This document shows positions 7,676 to 18,355 of a stretch of 64,000 nucleotides of DNA, piece by piece. The translations under genes were made by a program, and so were the position numbers. How positions within the stretch are numbered: position 1 is the stretch's first letter; every line of letters begins with the position of its first letter. The stretch comes from Kitasatospora xanthocidica. GTDB taxonomy: Bacteria > Actinomycetota > Actinomycetes > Streptomycetales > Streptomycetaceae. A model generated the notes under the pieces. The model was given only the letters and a program-made list of their open reading frames with translations. It had not been told where the DNA came from and made no database searches. The DNA is taken from positions 1 to 64,000 of the forward strand of contig NZ_BNBY01000003.1 in NCBI RefSeq assembly GCF_014656195.1, read 5' to 3'.

Positions 7676-8968
7676 ATGACGCAGTCGGTTCGGCAGCAGC
7701 AGGAGCAGCAGGCGGCGGCGCTGGCCGCCCGGTGGGCCTCCGACCCCAGGTGGGCGGGCATCGAGCGCACCTACACGGCGGCCGACGTGGTCCGGCTGTC
7801 GGGCACGGTGCGCGAGGAGCACACCCTGGCCCGGCGCGGCGCCGAGCGCCTGTGGAACCAGTTGCACGAGCAGGACTACGTCCACGCCCTCGGCGCGCTG
7901 ACCGGCGGTCAGGCGGTGCAGATGGTGAAGGCCGGGCTGCAGGCGATCTACCTGTCCGGCTGGCAGGTCGCCGCCGACGCCAACCAGGCCGGTCAGACCT
8001 ACCCCGACCAGAGCCTCTACCCCGCCAACTCCGTTCCCCAGGTGGTGCGGAGGATCAACAACGCGCTGCTGCGGGCGGACGGGATCGACGCCGCCGAGGG
8101 CAACGACGGCCCGGACTGGCTGGTGCCGATCGTCGCCGACGCCGAGGCCGGGTTCGGCGGCCCGCTGAACGCCTTCGAGCTCACCAAGGGCATGATCGCG
8201 GCCGGCGCGGCCGGCATCCACTACGAGGACCAGCTGGCCTCCGAGAAGAAGTGCGGCCACCTCGGCGGCAAGGTGCTCGTCCCCACCGCCCAGCACATCC
8301 GCACCCTCAACTCCGCCCGCCTGGCCGCCGACATCGCCGACGTGCCGACCCTGATCGTGGCCCGCACCGACGCGCTCGCCGCCAACCTCCTGACCACCGA
8401 CGTCGACGAGCGCGACGCCCGCTTCTGCACCGGTGAGCGCACCGCCGAGGGCTTCTACCGGGTCGAGCCCGGGATGGCCCCGGTGATCTCCCGCGGCCTC
8501 GCCTTCGCCCCGTACGCGGACCTGATCTGGGTGGAGACCGGCACCCCGGACCTCGCCCAGGCCCGGGAGTTCGCCGAGGCGCTCAAGGCGGAGTACCCGG
8601 ACAAGATGCTCGCCTACAACTGCTCGCCGTCCTTCAACTGGAAGGCCGCCCTGGACGACGACCAGATCGCCAAGTTCCAGCGGGAGTTGGGGGCGATGGG
8701 CTACCGCTTCCAGTTCATCACCCTGGCCGGGTTCCACGCCCTCAACCACTCGATGTTCCAGCTGGCCCGCGGCTACGCCGAGCACGGCATGACCGCGTAC
8801 GTCGACCTCCAGGAGGCCGAGTTCGCCGCCGTGCCGGACGGCTACACCGCGGTGAAGCACCAGCGTGAGGTCGGCACCGGCTACTTCGACCTGGTCTCCA
8901 CCGCACTCAACCCGAACGCCGAGACCCTCGCGCTGACCGGCTCCACCGAGGCCGAGCAGTTCCACTGA
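7676..8968 (+). CDS. aceA: Isocitrate lyase
   Basis: A 430-residue isocitrate lyase, the usual actinobacterial length. The catalytic loop KKCGHLGGK contains the active-site cysteine C193. [10 protein letters not shown] and the NCSPSFNW block bind metal and substrate. It splits isocitrate into glyoxylate and succinate, the first step of the glyoxylate shunt. ATG 7676 has GGAG 8 nt upstream; the frame stays open further 5' but the extra sequence is not like the family. aceB and a 3-hydroxyacyl-CoA dehydrogenase follow on the same strand, and the ScfR regulator is divergent. The set fits growth on acetate and short acyl chains. Confidence 0.96.
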   Translation: MTQSVRQQQEQQAAALAARWASDPRWAGIERTYTAADVVRLSGTVREEHTLARRGAERLWNQLHEQDYVHALGALTGGQAVQMVKAGLQAIYLSGWQVAADANQAGQTYPDQSLYPANSVPQVVRRINNALLRADGIDAAEGNDGPDWLVPIVADAEAGFGGPLNAFELTKGMIAAGAAGIHYEDQLASEKKCGHLGGKVLVPTAQHIRTLNSARLAADIADVPTLIVARTDALAANLLTTDVDERDARFCTGERTAEGFYRVEPGMAPVISRGLAFAPYADLIWVETGTPDLAQAREFAEALKAEYPDKMLAYNCSPSFNWKAALDDDQIAKFQRELGAMGYRFQFITLAGFHALNHSMFQLARGYAEHGMTAYVDLQEAEFAAVPDGYTAVKHQREVGTGYFDLVSTALNPNAETLALTGSTEAEQFH

Positions 8969-9116
8969 GCCACCCCAGCGGCGCCCGACCGCCGACCCCG
9001 GCGGCCTCGTCGGAGACGAGCCGCCGTCCACCCGCCGCCCGGGGCCTCGTTGAGGGACGAGGCCCCGGGCGCCTTCCACCTGCCTCCCACCCTGCCCCCG
9101 CCTCCTGGAGAACCGG

Positions 9117-10727
<1,611 letters not shown>

Positions 10728-10756
10728 GCCGCCCCACCACGGAGGCAGTGCACACC

Positions 10757-11623
10757 ATGAACGAGATTCGCCGCGTCGCGGTCGTCGGCGCCGGGCTGAT
10801 GGGCTCCGGCATCGCCGAGGTCTTCGCCTGCGCCGGGCTCGACACCGTCGTCTGCGAGAACGGCCGGGACGCCCTGCGCGCCGCCCGGGCCCGGATCGAC
10901 TGCTCCCTGCACCGCGCCGTCGACCGGGGCCGGCTCAGCGAGCGGCAGCGCACCGACGCCTGGGCCCACCTGCTGTTCGCCGACGACCCGGAGGCGCTCG
11001 CCGACCGCCAACTCGTCGTCGAGGCCGTGGTCGAGGACGAGCGGGTCAAGACCGAGGTGCTCACCACCCTGGACAAGGTCCTCGTCGACGAGGACGCCGT
11101 GCTGGCCACCAACACCTCGGCCATCCCGGTCACCCGCCTGGGCATCACCACCGGCCGGGCCTCCCACGTCCTGGGCCTGCACTTCTTCAACCCCGCACCG
11201 GTGATGCCCCTGGTCGAGCTGGTCACCTCGCTGCACACCTCCCCCGCCGTGGTCGGCCGGGTCGAGGACTTCGCCGCGAACGTCCTCGGCAAGCACGTCG
11301 TCCACTCGCGGGACCGGGCCGGCTTCGTCGTCAACGCCCTGCTGGTGCCCTACCTGCTCGCCGCGATCCGGATGGCCGAGGCCGGCCACGCCAGCCCCGA
11401 GTCCATCGACGCCGGCATGGTCCACGGCTGCGCCCACCCCATGGGCCCGCTCGCCCTCGCCGACCTGATCGGCCTGGACACCGTCGAGGCGATCGCCCGC
11501 TCGATGTACGAGGAGTACAAGGAGCCGCTGTACGCCCCGCCGCCGCTGCTCTCCCGCATGGTCGAGGCGGGCCTCCTCGGCCGCAAGAGCGGCCGCGGCT
11601 TCCACGCCCACCGCACCGGCTGA
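10757..11623 (+). CDS. 3-hydroxyacyl-CoA (3-hydroxybutyryl-CoA) dehydrogenase
   Basis: A 288-residue NAD-dependent dehydrogenase. The Rossmann motif GAGLMGSG is at residues 11-18, and the catalytic region LGLHFFNPAPVMPLVE plus the C-terminal helical domain ending GLLGRKSGRGF are complete. It interconverts 3-hydroxyacyl-CoA and 3-oxoacyl-CoA, most likely C4. It starts 29 bp after aceB with GGAGG in the gap and is probably in the same transcript, linking butyrate-level acyl-CoA oxidation to the glyoxylate shunt. The symbol hbd or fadB2 would fit, but chain length cannot be read from sequence. Confidence 0.88.
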   Translation: MNEIRRVAVVGAGLMGSGIAEVFACAGLDTVVCENGRDALRAARARIDCSLHRAVDRGRLSERQRTDAWAHLLFADDPEALADRQLVVEAVVEDERVKTEVLTTLDKVLVDEDAVLATNTSAIPVTRLGITTGRASHVLGLHFFNPAPVMPLVELVTSLHTSPAVVGRVEDFAANVLGKHVVHSRDRAGFVVNALLVPYLLAAIRMAEAGHASPESIDAGMVHGCAHPMGPLALADLIGLDTVEAIARSMYEEYKEPLYAPPPLLSRMVEAGLLGRKSGRGFHAHRTG

Positions 11624-11646
11624 ACCGCCCGGCCACCGCACCTCGG

Positions 11647-11695
11647 CCTGACACCCCGGCGGACGCGCGGGTGACGCGTCCGCCGGGGTGTCAGG
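11647..11695. terminator. Very long perfect bidirectional terminator
   Basis: Arms at 11647-11667 and 11675-11695 form a perfect 21-bp stem around the 7-nt loop CGGGTGA. The right arm contains the stop codon (11691-11693) of the ECF S-component gene. It separates the converging hbd-like and transporter operons. Confidence 0.8.
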
Positions 11696-12497
11696 TCGTT
11701 CCGGTCGCGTCCGGGGCCTCGAACCGGACGGTCGGCTCGAAGTTGGCGCGGCGGGCCGCGCGGCGGAAGACGGTGAGGACGGCCGGTCCGACGACCAGGA
11801 CGGCGGTGAAGGTGGTGACGGCGCGGCCGGTGTCCCAGCCGAGCGAGGTGGCGAGGTCGAACAGCAGGTAGCGGTGCCACTGCTCGGTGAACGGCAGGCC
11901 GGGGAGGTAGGCGATGGAGCTGTTCGGGTCGGTCGAGAACGGCCAGAAGGAGAGATTGAGCAGGAAGCCGAACAGGTAGCCGGAGAACGCCCCGTAGGCG
12001 GCCAGCATCGGCACCTCCCAGCGGCGCCGTCGGACCTTCGGTAGCAGCCCGGCGAGCATGCCGACGAAGGCGCAGCCGAACATCTGGTAGGGCATCCAGG
12101 GGCCGACGCCGCCGGTGAGCAGGGCGGAGGCGAAGAGGGAGGTGCAGCCGAGGGTGAAGCCGAAGCCGGGGCCGAAGACCCGGCCGGCCAGGACGAGGAT
12201 GAAGAAGACGGTCTCCACCCCGGCCGTCCCGGCGCCGAGCGGGCGGAGTCCGGCGTTGACGGCGGAGAGCACGCCGAGCATGGCGAGGGCCTTGGCGTCG
12301 ATGCCGCCGGCCGAGATCTCCGCGATCACGACGGCGAGCACCAGGACGAGCAGGGCGCCGAAGATCAGCGGCGGGGCGTAGGCGGAGCCGAACTTCCCGG
12401 GGGCGACGACGAAGGGCCAGGTGAAGGCGGTCAGTCCGATGAAGGCGGCGAGGGCGACCACGACCCGGGCCCGGCCCGGGATCCGGACGGCGGTCAT
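11691..12497 (-). CDS. ECF transporter substrate-binding (S) component, probable cobalamin
   Basis: A 268-residue protein with about six membrane helices. It contains the ECF-S segments AEISAGGIDAKALAMLGVLSA and FFILVLAGRVFGPGFGF. The S component binds the substrate in the membrane and docks on the T subunit. Its ATG overlaps the ATPase stop (ATGA), and it closes an operon led by a cobalamin riboswitch and two transcobalamin-like proteins, so cobalamin or a corrinoid precursor is the likely substrate. The sequence alone does not prove specificity. Confidence 0.8.
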   Translation of the reverse strand: MTAVRIPGRARVVVALAAFIGLTAFTWPFVVAPGKFGSAYAPPLIFGALLVLVLAVVIAEISAGGIDAKALAMLGVLSAVNAGLRPLGAGTAGVETVFFILVLAGRVFGPGFGFTLGCTSLFASALLTGGVGPWMPYQMFGCAFVGMLAGLLPKVRRRRWEVPMLAAYGAFSGYLFGFLLNLSFWPFSTDPNSSIAYLPGLPFTEQWHRYLLFDLATSLGWDTGRAVTTFTAVLVVGPAVLTVFRRAARRANFEPTVRFEAPDATGTT

Positions 12498-14137
12498 CGG
12501 GGGGTCTCCGCGGTCTCCAGCACTCCGGCGACCTGACGTACCGTCAGATAGGCCAGGGGCGCGAGGATCTTGGCCGTCTGCGGGGCGAAGGTCGGTGAGG
12601 CGACGATGACTTCGGCGGTGGGGCCGTCGGCGACGACCTCGCCCTCCGCCATCACCACGACCCGGTCGGCGGCGGAGGCGACGAACTCGACGTCATGGGT
12701 GGACACCACGACGGCCCGGCCCTCAGCGGCGAGGGCGTCCACGATGCCGGTGAGCGCCTCCTTCGCCTGGTAGTCGAGCCCCCGGGTGGGTTCGTCCAGC
12801 AGCACCACCCGTGGTGCGGCGGACAGTTGGATGGCCAGTACGAGGGCCAGCTTCTGCCCCTCGGAGAGGTCCCGGGGGTGGGTGCCGTCCGGGATGCCGG
12901 GGGCGAGGCGGTCGAGGATCTGCCGTGCGCTCGGCCCGCCGGTGCGGCCGGCTTCGAGGTCGCCCTGGGCGAGCTCCTGGGCGACCGTCTCCAGGTACAG
13001 CAGGTCCGTGGGGGTCTGCGGGACGAGCCCGACCAGCTGCCGGGCCCGGGCCGCGGAGAGCCGCTTGGGGTCCTCGGGCTTCTCGCCCTCGGTGCCGGTG
13101 ACCTTCACGCTGCCGCCCTGGCGGGGGCCGGAGCCCTGCAGGGCCCACAGCAGCGAGGACTTGCCGGAGCCGTTGCGGCCCATCAGCGCGGTGACCTCGC
13201 CCGCCCGCAGTTCCAGCCCGACCTCCCGGACGGCGGCCACCGGACCGTACCGGACGACCACCCCCCGGGCGTCCAGCACCCGTTCCCCCGCCACCGCTGC
13301 CCGGCGCGGCGGGGGAACGGGCACGTCGGTGAGCCGCTCCCGCAGCGGCGCGGCGGCGCGGCGCGCGTCCCGTACGGACAGTGGCAGCGGCTGCCAGCCC
13401 GCGAGCCGGCCGAGGTCGACGACGGGCGGCGCGATCGCGGTCTCCCGGAAGACCTCCGCCGGCGGCCCGTGCACGACGGTCCCGTCGCCGGGCAGGTGGA
13501 CGACCCGGTCGGCGTACTGGACGACGCGCTCCAGCCGGTGCTCGGCGAGCAGCACGGTCACACCGAGGTCGTGCACCAGCCGGGTGACCGCGGCCAGCAC
13601 CTCCTCGGCCGCGGTCGGGTCGAGCGCGGAGGTCGGCTCGTCCAGGACCAGCACGCGGGGGTGGGCGGTGAGGACGGACCCGATGGCGACGCGCTGCTGT
13701 TGCCCGCCGGAGAGCTCGTACAGGGCGCGGTGGCGCAGCTCGGCCAGGCCGAGCAGGTCCAGGGTCTCCTCGACGCGCTTGCGCATGACCTCCGGCGGGA
13801 TGGCCAACTGCTCCATGACGTAGGCCAGTTCCTCCTCCACCGTGTCGGTGGTGAAGCCGGCCTGCGGATCCTGGCCCACCACGCCGACCACGTCGGCCAG
13901 TTCGCGCGGCGGGTGGTGGGCGGTGTCCCGGCCGTCCACCGTGACCCGGCCCCGCAGGGTGCCGCCGGTGAAGTGCGGCACCAGGCCGTTGACGGCGCCG
14001 AGCAGGGTCGACTTGCCGACGCCGGTGCGGCCGACCACCAGGCAGAGCTCGCCCTCCGGGATGTGCAGGTCGACGTCGCGCAGGACGGGCGTGGTCTCGC
14101 CGTCGTACACCACGCCGACCCGGTCGAATCGGATCAC
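12494..14137 (-). CDS. ECF transporter ATPase, two fused nucleotide-binding domains
   Basis: A 547-residue protein with two ABC ATPase domains in tandem. Domain 1 has Walker A GRTGVGKST (36-44), signature LSGGQQQR and Walker B VLVLDEPTSALD. Domain 2 has Walker A around K326 (GRNGSGKSS), a variant signature LSEGQK and VVLLDEPTRGLD. This is the EcfA-EcfA' pair in one chain, common in actinobacteria. GTG 14135-14137 overlaps the T-subunit stop as GTGA, with GAGG 7 nt upstream. It powers uptake through the T subunit at 14134-15342. Confidence 0.92.
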   Translation of the reverse strand: MIRFDRVGVVYDGETTPVLRDVDLHIPEGELCLVVGRTGVGKSTLLGAVNGLVPHFTGGTLRGRVTVDGRDTAHHPPRELADVVGVVGQDPQAGFTTDTVEEELAYVMEQLAIPPEVMRKRVEETLDLLGLAELRHRALYELSGGQQQRVAIGSVLTAHPRVLVLDEPTSALDPTAAEEVLAAVTRLVHDLGVTVLLAEHRLERVVQYADRVVHLPGDGTVVHGPPAEVFRETAIAPPVVDLGRLAGWQPLPLSVRDARRAAAPLRERLTDVPVPPPRRAAVAGERVLDARGVVVRYGPVAAVREVGLELRAGEVTALMGRNGSGKSSLLWALQGSGPRQGGSVKVTGTEGEKPEDPKRLSAARARQLVGLVPQTPTDLLYLETVAQELAQGDLEAGRTGGPSARQILDRLAPGIPDGTHPRDLSEGQKLALVLAIQLSAAPRVVLLDEPTRGLDYQAKEALTGIVDALAAEGRAVVVSTHDVEFVASAADRVVVMAEGEVVADGPTAEVIVASPTFAPQTAKILAPLAYLTVRQVAGVLETAETPR

Positions 14138-15342
14138 GTGCTCACCTCGGAGGTCGTGCGGTCGGTGCCGGTTCGGCGGGCGTCGGTTGCTCGTTCCGGC
14201 GTACGCCCGGGCGGCGGGGAGACGATCCCGGCGGCGCCCGCCAGCAGCAGGGCGAGCACCGGGACGAGCGGCAGCGCCGGCCAGGTCAGCGGGTAGAGCG
14301 AGGGGTTGAGGTCGGTCGCGTCGTAGCCGACCGTGGCGAACAGCAGAACGGCGGCGGTCACCCCGCACCCGGCGACCGCCCACTCGGCGGCCCGCCAGCG
14401 GTCCGGCCGGTAGGTGGTGCGCCGCACCCGCCGACCGCCGAGCAGCAGGCCCGCCACGCAGAGCACGGCACCCGCGACGAAGGCGGGCAGCCCGAGCGCA
14501 GCCGGGGCGGTCCCGTCCAGCAGCCCGTACACCCCGGCGCACAGGCCGCACATGCCGAGCAGCATCAGCGCGCCGGTGAGCCGGCGGGAGCGGCGCGAGG
14601 CGGTGCCGGAGCGGCCGTAGCCGCGCGAGTCCATCGCGGCGGCCAGGTGCAGCGAACGCTCCAGCGCGTCCTCCAGGACCGGCACCACGATGCCGCGCAG
14701 CGCGCGCACGCCCTTGCGCTGCCCGGCGCGCAACCGGCGTGCCCGCGCGACGCGTTGGACGCTCTGCACCAGCTGCGGCGCGACGCTCAGGGAGACCGTG
14801 ACGGCGACGCCCAGCTCGTACAGGGCGCCCGGCAGCACGCGCAGGGCCCGCTTCGGGTTGGCCAGGGTGTTGGCGGCGCCGATGCAGCAGATCAGGCAGG
14901 CCAGCCGCAGCCCGTCGAAGGCCGCGGAGAGCGTGGCCTCCAGCGACACCGGGCCGCCGATCCGGATCCCCGCGTACCAGGCGGGCGTGGGGATGTGCGG
15001 CAGCGAGAAGAGCAGGTGGTCCTGCGGGGTGATGCCGGTCGCGAAGACGCACCGGAAGACCACCCGGATCGCCACCACGGTCAGGGCCAGCCACAGGTAG
15101 TAGGCGAACCCGCGCGCCCACGGGGCTTCGCTGCGGCGGGCGGTGACCACGTAGCCGAGCACGGCGAGGACGAGCAGGAGCAGCAGCGGGTTGGTGGTGC
15201 GGCTGGCCCCCGTCGCCAGGGCCAGCGCCCAGGTCCACCAGGCCAGCGGGTGCAGGTTGCGCGGGCTGCGCCGGCCTCCCCCGGTCCGCTCGTCGGGCAC
15301 GGTCACGGGGTCGGGCACGGTCCGCTTGTCGAGCACGGTCAC
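14134..15342 (-). CDS. ECF transporter transmembrane (T) component, CbiQ family
   Basis: A 402-residue membrane protein. N-terminal helices lead to the CbiQ core with the coupling segments ARARRLRAG and AAAMDSRGYGR (the Ala-x-x-x-Arg-Gly-type motif that contacts the ATPases). Further helices at the C-terminus make it longer than a minimal EcfT. The start is a GTG 4 nt after the stop of the surface-anchored DUF4430 gene, and the ribosome site is weak, implying translational coupling. It joins the S subunit to the fused ATPase. Confidence 0.9.
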   Translation of the reverse strand: MTVLDKRTVPDPVTVPDERTGGGRRSPRNLHPLAWWTWALALATGASRTTNPLLLLLVLAVLGYVVTARRSEAPWARGFAYYLWLALTVVAIRVVFRCVFATGITPQDHLLFSLPHIPTPAWYAGIRIGGPVSLEATLSAAFDGLRLACLICCIGAANTLANPKRALRVLPGALYELGVAVTVSLSVAPQLVQSVQRVARARRLRAGQRKGVRALRGIVVPVLEDALERSLHLAAAMDSRGYGRSGTASRRSRRLTGALMLLGMCGLCAGVYGLLDGTAPAALGLPAFVAGAVLCVAGLLLGGRRVRRTTYRPDRWRAAEWAVAGCGVTAAVLLFATVGYDATDLNPSLYPLTWPALPLVPVLALLLAGAAGIVSPPPGRTPERATDARRTGTDRTTSEVST

Positions 15343-15346
15343 GCGA

Positions 15347-16453
15347 TCACTCGGCCCGTCGGCGGCGGCGCGCGGTGACGACGGTGGCCACGCCGAGCGC
15401 CACGACCAGGACGGCGCCGACCACGGCGGGGAGCATCGATCCGGAGTCGTGCGGGGCGTCCGCCACCGGGGCGGCGTCCATCACCCCGCCGGGCACCGCG
15501 GGGCCGGCCGTCGGCGCGGCCGCCGCCGCCTGCGGGCCGGGCTGCTCGCTCGGGGTGTCCGTGGGCGGCGCGGCGGACGGCTCGACCGGCACCACGGTGG
15601 CGGGCACGGGCGCCGGCTCGGGCGCCCCGGGCGGGGTGATGCCGTCCTCGGGGGTGGCGGCGGTGCCGGGGGTCGTGGCGGGCGCGGGCGGACGGGCTCC
15701 GCCCGGCTGGGGCTTGGCGGGGGCCGGGGCGCGGCCGGTACCGCCGCCGGAAGCCGCCCCGGCGCCGGAGCCGCTGCCAGAGCCGGAGCCGCTGCCGCTG
15801 CCGCCGGTCGTACCGGTGGCACCCGTCGACCCGCCGCCCGCCGGCGGCTGGGGTGGCTGAGGCTGCTGGGCGCCGGTGCCCGAGCCGCCCGGCGTGGTGT
15901 CGTGGGCGCGCAGGCTGTCCGGCGAGACGGTCGGGCGGCCCTCGGTGCCCTCGATGTTCGTCCCGCCGAAGATCCACAGGTCGACGCTGCCGAGCTTGGG
16001 CTGGTAGAGCATCGCGCCGAGCTGGCTGTACGACCAGGTGGACTGCCCGGGGTCGGCGTGCCAGTACGACCAGTAGGCCGTGGCCGGGGGCGTCAGGACG
16101 CACTTCTCCTGGTCCGGGGTCGGGAACTGCTTGCCGCCCTGGAAGCCGCTGTACCCGATCCGGCAGATGAACGCCGGGCCGTCGTGGCTGGTGCCGGTGG
16201 TCTTCCAACCGCCCTGGTTGAGCAGGGCGTAGCCGGTGGTCGGGGTGCTCCCGCAGGAACGCAGCAGCGGGCCGCCCCACTTCCCGAAGTCCACGGCCAG
16301 CACCACGCCGGTGGTCGGGGTGCACTGGTCCATCGGCAGCGGCGCCGCGGACGCCGGGGCGGTGCCCCCCGCGACGCCGCCGCAGGCGAGGGCGAAGGTC
16401 AGCGCCGCCGCCCCGGACAGCCGCCCGGAGCGCGACCCCGGTCCCCGGCTCAC
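15347..16453 (-). CDS. Surface-anchored DUF4430 protein (transcobalamin beta-domain-like)
   Basis: A 368-residue protein. A signal peptide (to about residue 37, ending APASAA) is followed by a DUF4430 domain at about 40-165 with TTGYALLNQGGW, FICRIGYSGF and AYWSYWHAD. A long Gly/Ser/Pro/Ala linker spans about 180-330, and the end is a hydrophobic helix plus RRRRR, so it is tethered to the membrane from outside. DUF4430 corresponds to the transcobalamin-like C-terminal family, the half of animal transcobalamin and intrinsic factor that closes over B12. The GTG start overlaps the preceding barrel gene as GTGA, suggesting equal production of both halves. The B12 role is inferred. Confidence 0.8.
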   Translation of the reverse strand: MSRGPGSRSGRLSGAAALTFALACGGVAGGTAPASAAPLPMDQCTPTTGVVLAVDFGKWGGPLLRSCGSTPTTGYALLNQGGWKTTGTSHDGPAFICRIGYSGFQGGKQFPTPDQEKCVLTPPATAYWSYWHADPGQSTWSYSQLGAMLYQPKLGSVDLWIFGGTNIEGTEGRPTVSPDSLRAHDTTPGGSGTGAQQPQPPQPPAGGGSTGATGTTGGSGSGSGSGSGSGAGAASGGGTGRAPAPAKPQPGGARPPAPATTPGTAATPEDGITPPGAPEPAPVPATVVPVEPSAAPPTDTPSEQPGPQAAAAAPTAGPAVPGGVMDAAPVADAPHDSGSMLPAVVGAVLVVALGVATVVTARRRRRAE

Positions 16454-17976
16454 CGGTGCCGCCCCGCGGCGCCACCGGCCCGGCGACGGGCGACCAGGAC
16501 GGCCGCGGCGCCGAGCGCGGTCAGCGCACCGGCGCCGGCCGTCAGCGCCAGGGCCTGGCTCCCGGTGCTCGCGAGACTGCCGGAACCGGTCCGGGCCGGC
16601 GCGCCGTCGGCGGGGGCTCGGCCGTCCCCGGCCGGGATGTCGAGCCCATCGGGCCAGGTCGAGGGCGAGGTCGAGGGCAGAGTCGAAGGCGACGTGGACG
16701 CCGGGGCGGGCGCGGTCGTCGTGGCGGAGCCCGTCGGGCTCGGCGTGCCCGAGGGAGTCCCGCTGGGCGTCCCGGTCGGGGTGTCCGTAGGCGTACCTGT
16801 CGGTGTACCCGTGGGTGTGCCGGTCGGGGTGCCCGTCCCGGTGGGCGTCGGCGTCGGCGTCGGCGTCGGTGTTCCGTTCAGGTTCCGGGAGAGCGTGCCG
16901 AAGGAGATGCCGGTCGCACCGCCGAGCGCCTGCGTCGAGGCCCGGACGTCCGATCCCCGCTGCCCCGCTGCGGCGACGTTGAACCCGCCGTCGCCGTTCT
17001 GCTGGCCCGCGAGGAAGTCCAGCGCCTTGCCGATCTGCGCACCGTACGAGGACTGGCGCAGCGTCATGGCCTGGACGGCGAGGGCGGCCGAGTTGGTCGA
17101 GTCCCCGGCCGCGCCGGGGAAGCCGCCGTCGGGCAGCTGCCGGGCGGCGAGCCAGCCGAGCCCCTTCTCCACGGCCTGGGAGGCCTCGCCTCCGGGCACC
17201 AGGGCGAGGGCCATCACGGCCATCGCCGTGCTGTCGACGTCGGAGTCGCCGGTGGCGGGGATCAGGCTGGGCCAGGAGCCGTCCGGGTGCTGGAGGCCCT
17301 TCAGGTAGGCGATCGCGGGGGCCGCGCTGGTCGACTCCCCGGCCCGGAGCTGGGCCATGACGGCGAGCGCCTGGGAGAACACCGAGGTCGCGTAGGTGTA
17401 GTTCCCCGGGGCGTCGCAGCCGGTGTTCGCGTCGGCCTTGGTGCACACCAGGCCGGCGAGGGCGGCGATCAGGTCGTGGCCGCCGAAGGCACGCGGGTCG
17501 CGTCCGGCGATCTCGGCGAGCAGGGCCTCCTTGCCGATCGAGCCGCCGCCGGCGTACTCGGTGCCGATGGCCGTCCAGTCGTTGACCGTGCGCTCGCTGG
17601 CGTCCTTGCCCTGCTGGTCCAGGAAGTCGACGATCCTGCGCAGCGCGGCGTCGTCCGTGCCGGTGGCGGCGAGGGCGTAGGCCCCGTCGATGGTGAGGCC
17701 GAAGTCGGCGAAGGCCGGGAAGCCTTCGTAGTAGCGGCCGTCGATCAGGCGGGCCGGGTCGGTGAGGTAGGCGCTGCCCTTGGCAGCGTCGGGGGTCCTT
17801 CCGGCGGACGTGGCCGCCGGGGCGCCGTTGGTGGCGGTCGGCGCCGGGGCGGCGGTCGCGGCGCCGGGGTGCCCGAGCAGGACGGTGCCGCAGGCGGCGG
17901 CCGTGACGGCGCCGGCGGCCACCAGCGACGCGAGGTCCCGGTTCCTGTGACGTGTGCGACTGGTGCTGACCCTCAC
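16450..17976 (-). CDS. Cell-wall-anchored alpha/alpha-barrel protein (transcobalamin alpha-domain-like)
   Basis: A 508-residue secreted protein. A signal peptide precedes prenyltransferase/squalene-cyclase-type repeats at about residues 60-365, with turns such as PDGSW, PDGGF and GDGGF. A Thr/Pro/Gly tandem linker (about 370-430) leads to the sortase signal LASTG (L468), a hydrophobic helix and RRR. LAxTG is the motif used by streptomycete class E sortases. The barrel is the fold of the cobalamin-binding alpha domain of transcobalamin; no isoprenoid context is present. GTG 17974-17976 is chosen because AGGGAG lies 5 nt upstream. A cobalamin riboswitch leads the operon. Confidence 0.78.
   Translation of the reverse strand: MRVSTSRTRHRNRDLASLVAAGAVTAAACGTVLLGHPGAATAAPAPTATNGAPAATSAGRTPDAAKGSAYLTDPARLIDGRYYEGFPAFADFGLTIDGAYALAATGTDDAALRRIVDFLDQQGKDASERTVNDWTAIGTEYAGGGSIGKEALLAEIAGRDPRAFGGHDLIAALAGLVCTKADANTGCDAPGNYTYATSVFSQALAVMAQLRAGESTSAAPAIAYLKGLQHPDGSWPSLIPATGDSDVDSTAMAVMALALVPGGEASQAVEKGLGWLAARQLPDGGFPGAAGDSTNSAALAVQAMTLRQSSYGAQIGKALDFLAGQQNGDGGFNVAAAGQRGSDVRASTQALGGATGISFGTLSRNLNGTPTPTPTPTPTGTGTPTGTPTGTPTGTPTDTPTGTPSGTPSGTPSPTGSATTTAPAPASTSPSTLPSTSPSTWPDGLDIPAGDGRAPADGAPARTGSGSLASTGSQALALTAGAGALTALGAAAVLVARRRAGGAAGRHR
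16740..16875. repeat. Tandem coding repeat (Thr-Pro-Thr-Gly linker)
   Basis: About 12-bp units encode GTPT/GTPS tetrapeptides in the wall-spanning linker of the barrel protein. Copy number in such stretches can vary between strains and is prone to assembly error. Confidence 0.7.
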
Positions 17977-18103
17977 GACGACTCCCTGGTCGGTCGACGC
18001 GGGAGACAACGGCGCAGCCTGCGGTCACCCCGGGAAGGGGGGACCGCCCTGACCGCGTCGTAGTCCGCGACGACGCAAGTGCTCTGTGAACAGGCCCCCG
18101 GTC

Positions 18104-18188
18104 CAGGCATTCCGGCTCACCCACCGGGTGGTGGGCCTACGGTTGCGGGTCAGCGCCGGAGTCGGACCGGCTTCCCCTGAATGCCGAG
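18104..18188 (-). promoter_or_regulatory. Cobalamin riboswitch leading the ECF operon
   Basis: On the minus strand the core reads GGGGAAGCCGGTCCGACTCC, then GGCGCTGACCCGCAACCGTA and GAGCCGGAATGCC, the actinobacterial cobalamin aptamer. P1 pairs GGCATTC (18179-18185) with GAATGCC (18106-18112). Two hairpins in the leader (18055-18076 and 18021-18047, the latter ending about 40 nt before the ribosome site) may form the expression platform. Upstream, 18190-18355 has a locally A/T-richer patch that could hold the promoter. Confidence 0.85.
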
Positions 18189-18355
18189 GGCAAAAATCGT
18201 TTCATCAGACCACAGTGCTGGATCCGGAGTCAACGGACCGTCAAACCCCTGTCCGGGCTCCGGCGGCACCCGCGTCGCCACGGTGCCGCCGGTCCGGAAC
18301 GTCGGCGGGCGCGCCGGCGCCCCGGGACGGCCGAGAGCCTGCCGGCGGGCGGGTG

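Noticed and set aside
16450..17976. Squalene or prenyl cyclase enzyme
   Set aside because: The protein is exported and wall-anchored, has no recognised DxDD-type catalytic motif, and is under cobalamin riboswitch control. A binding barrel fits better.
15347..18124. A 925-codon minus-strand frame suggesting a barrel-DUF4430 fusion protein
   Set aside because: The 5' two-thirds is the wrong frame of the barrel gene. A GTGA overlap at 16450-16453 shows two separate proteins, so the transcobalamin-like halves are not fused here.
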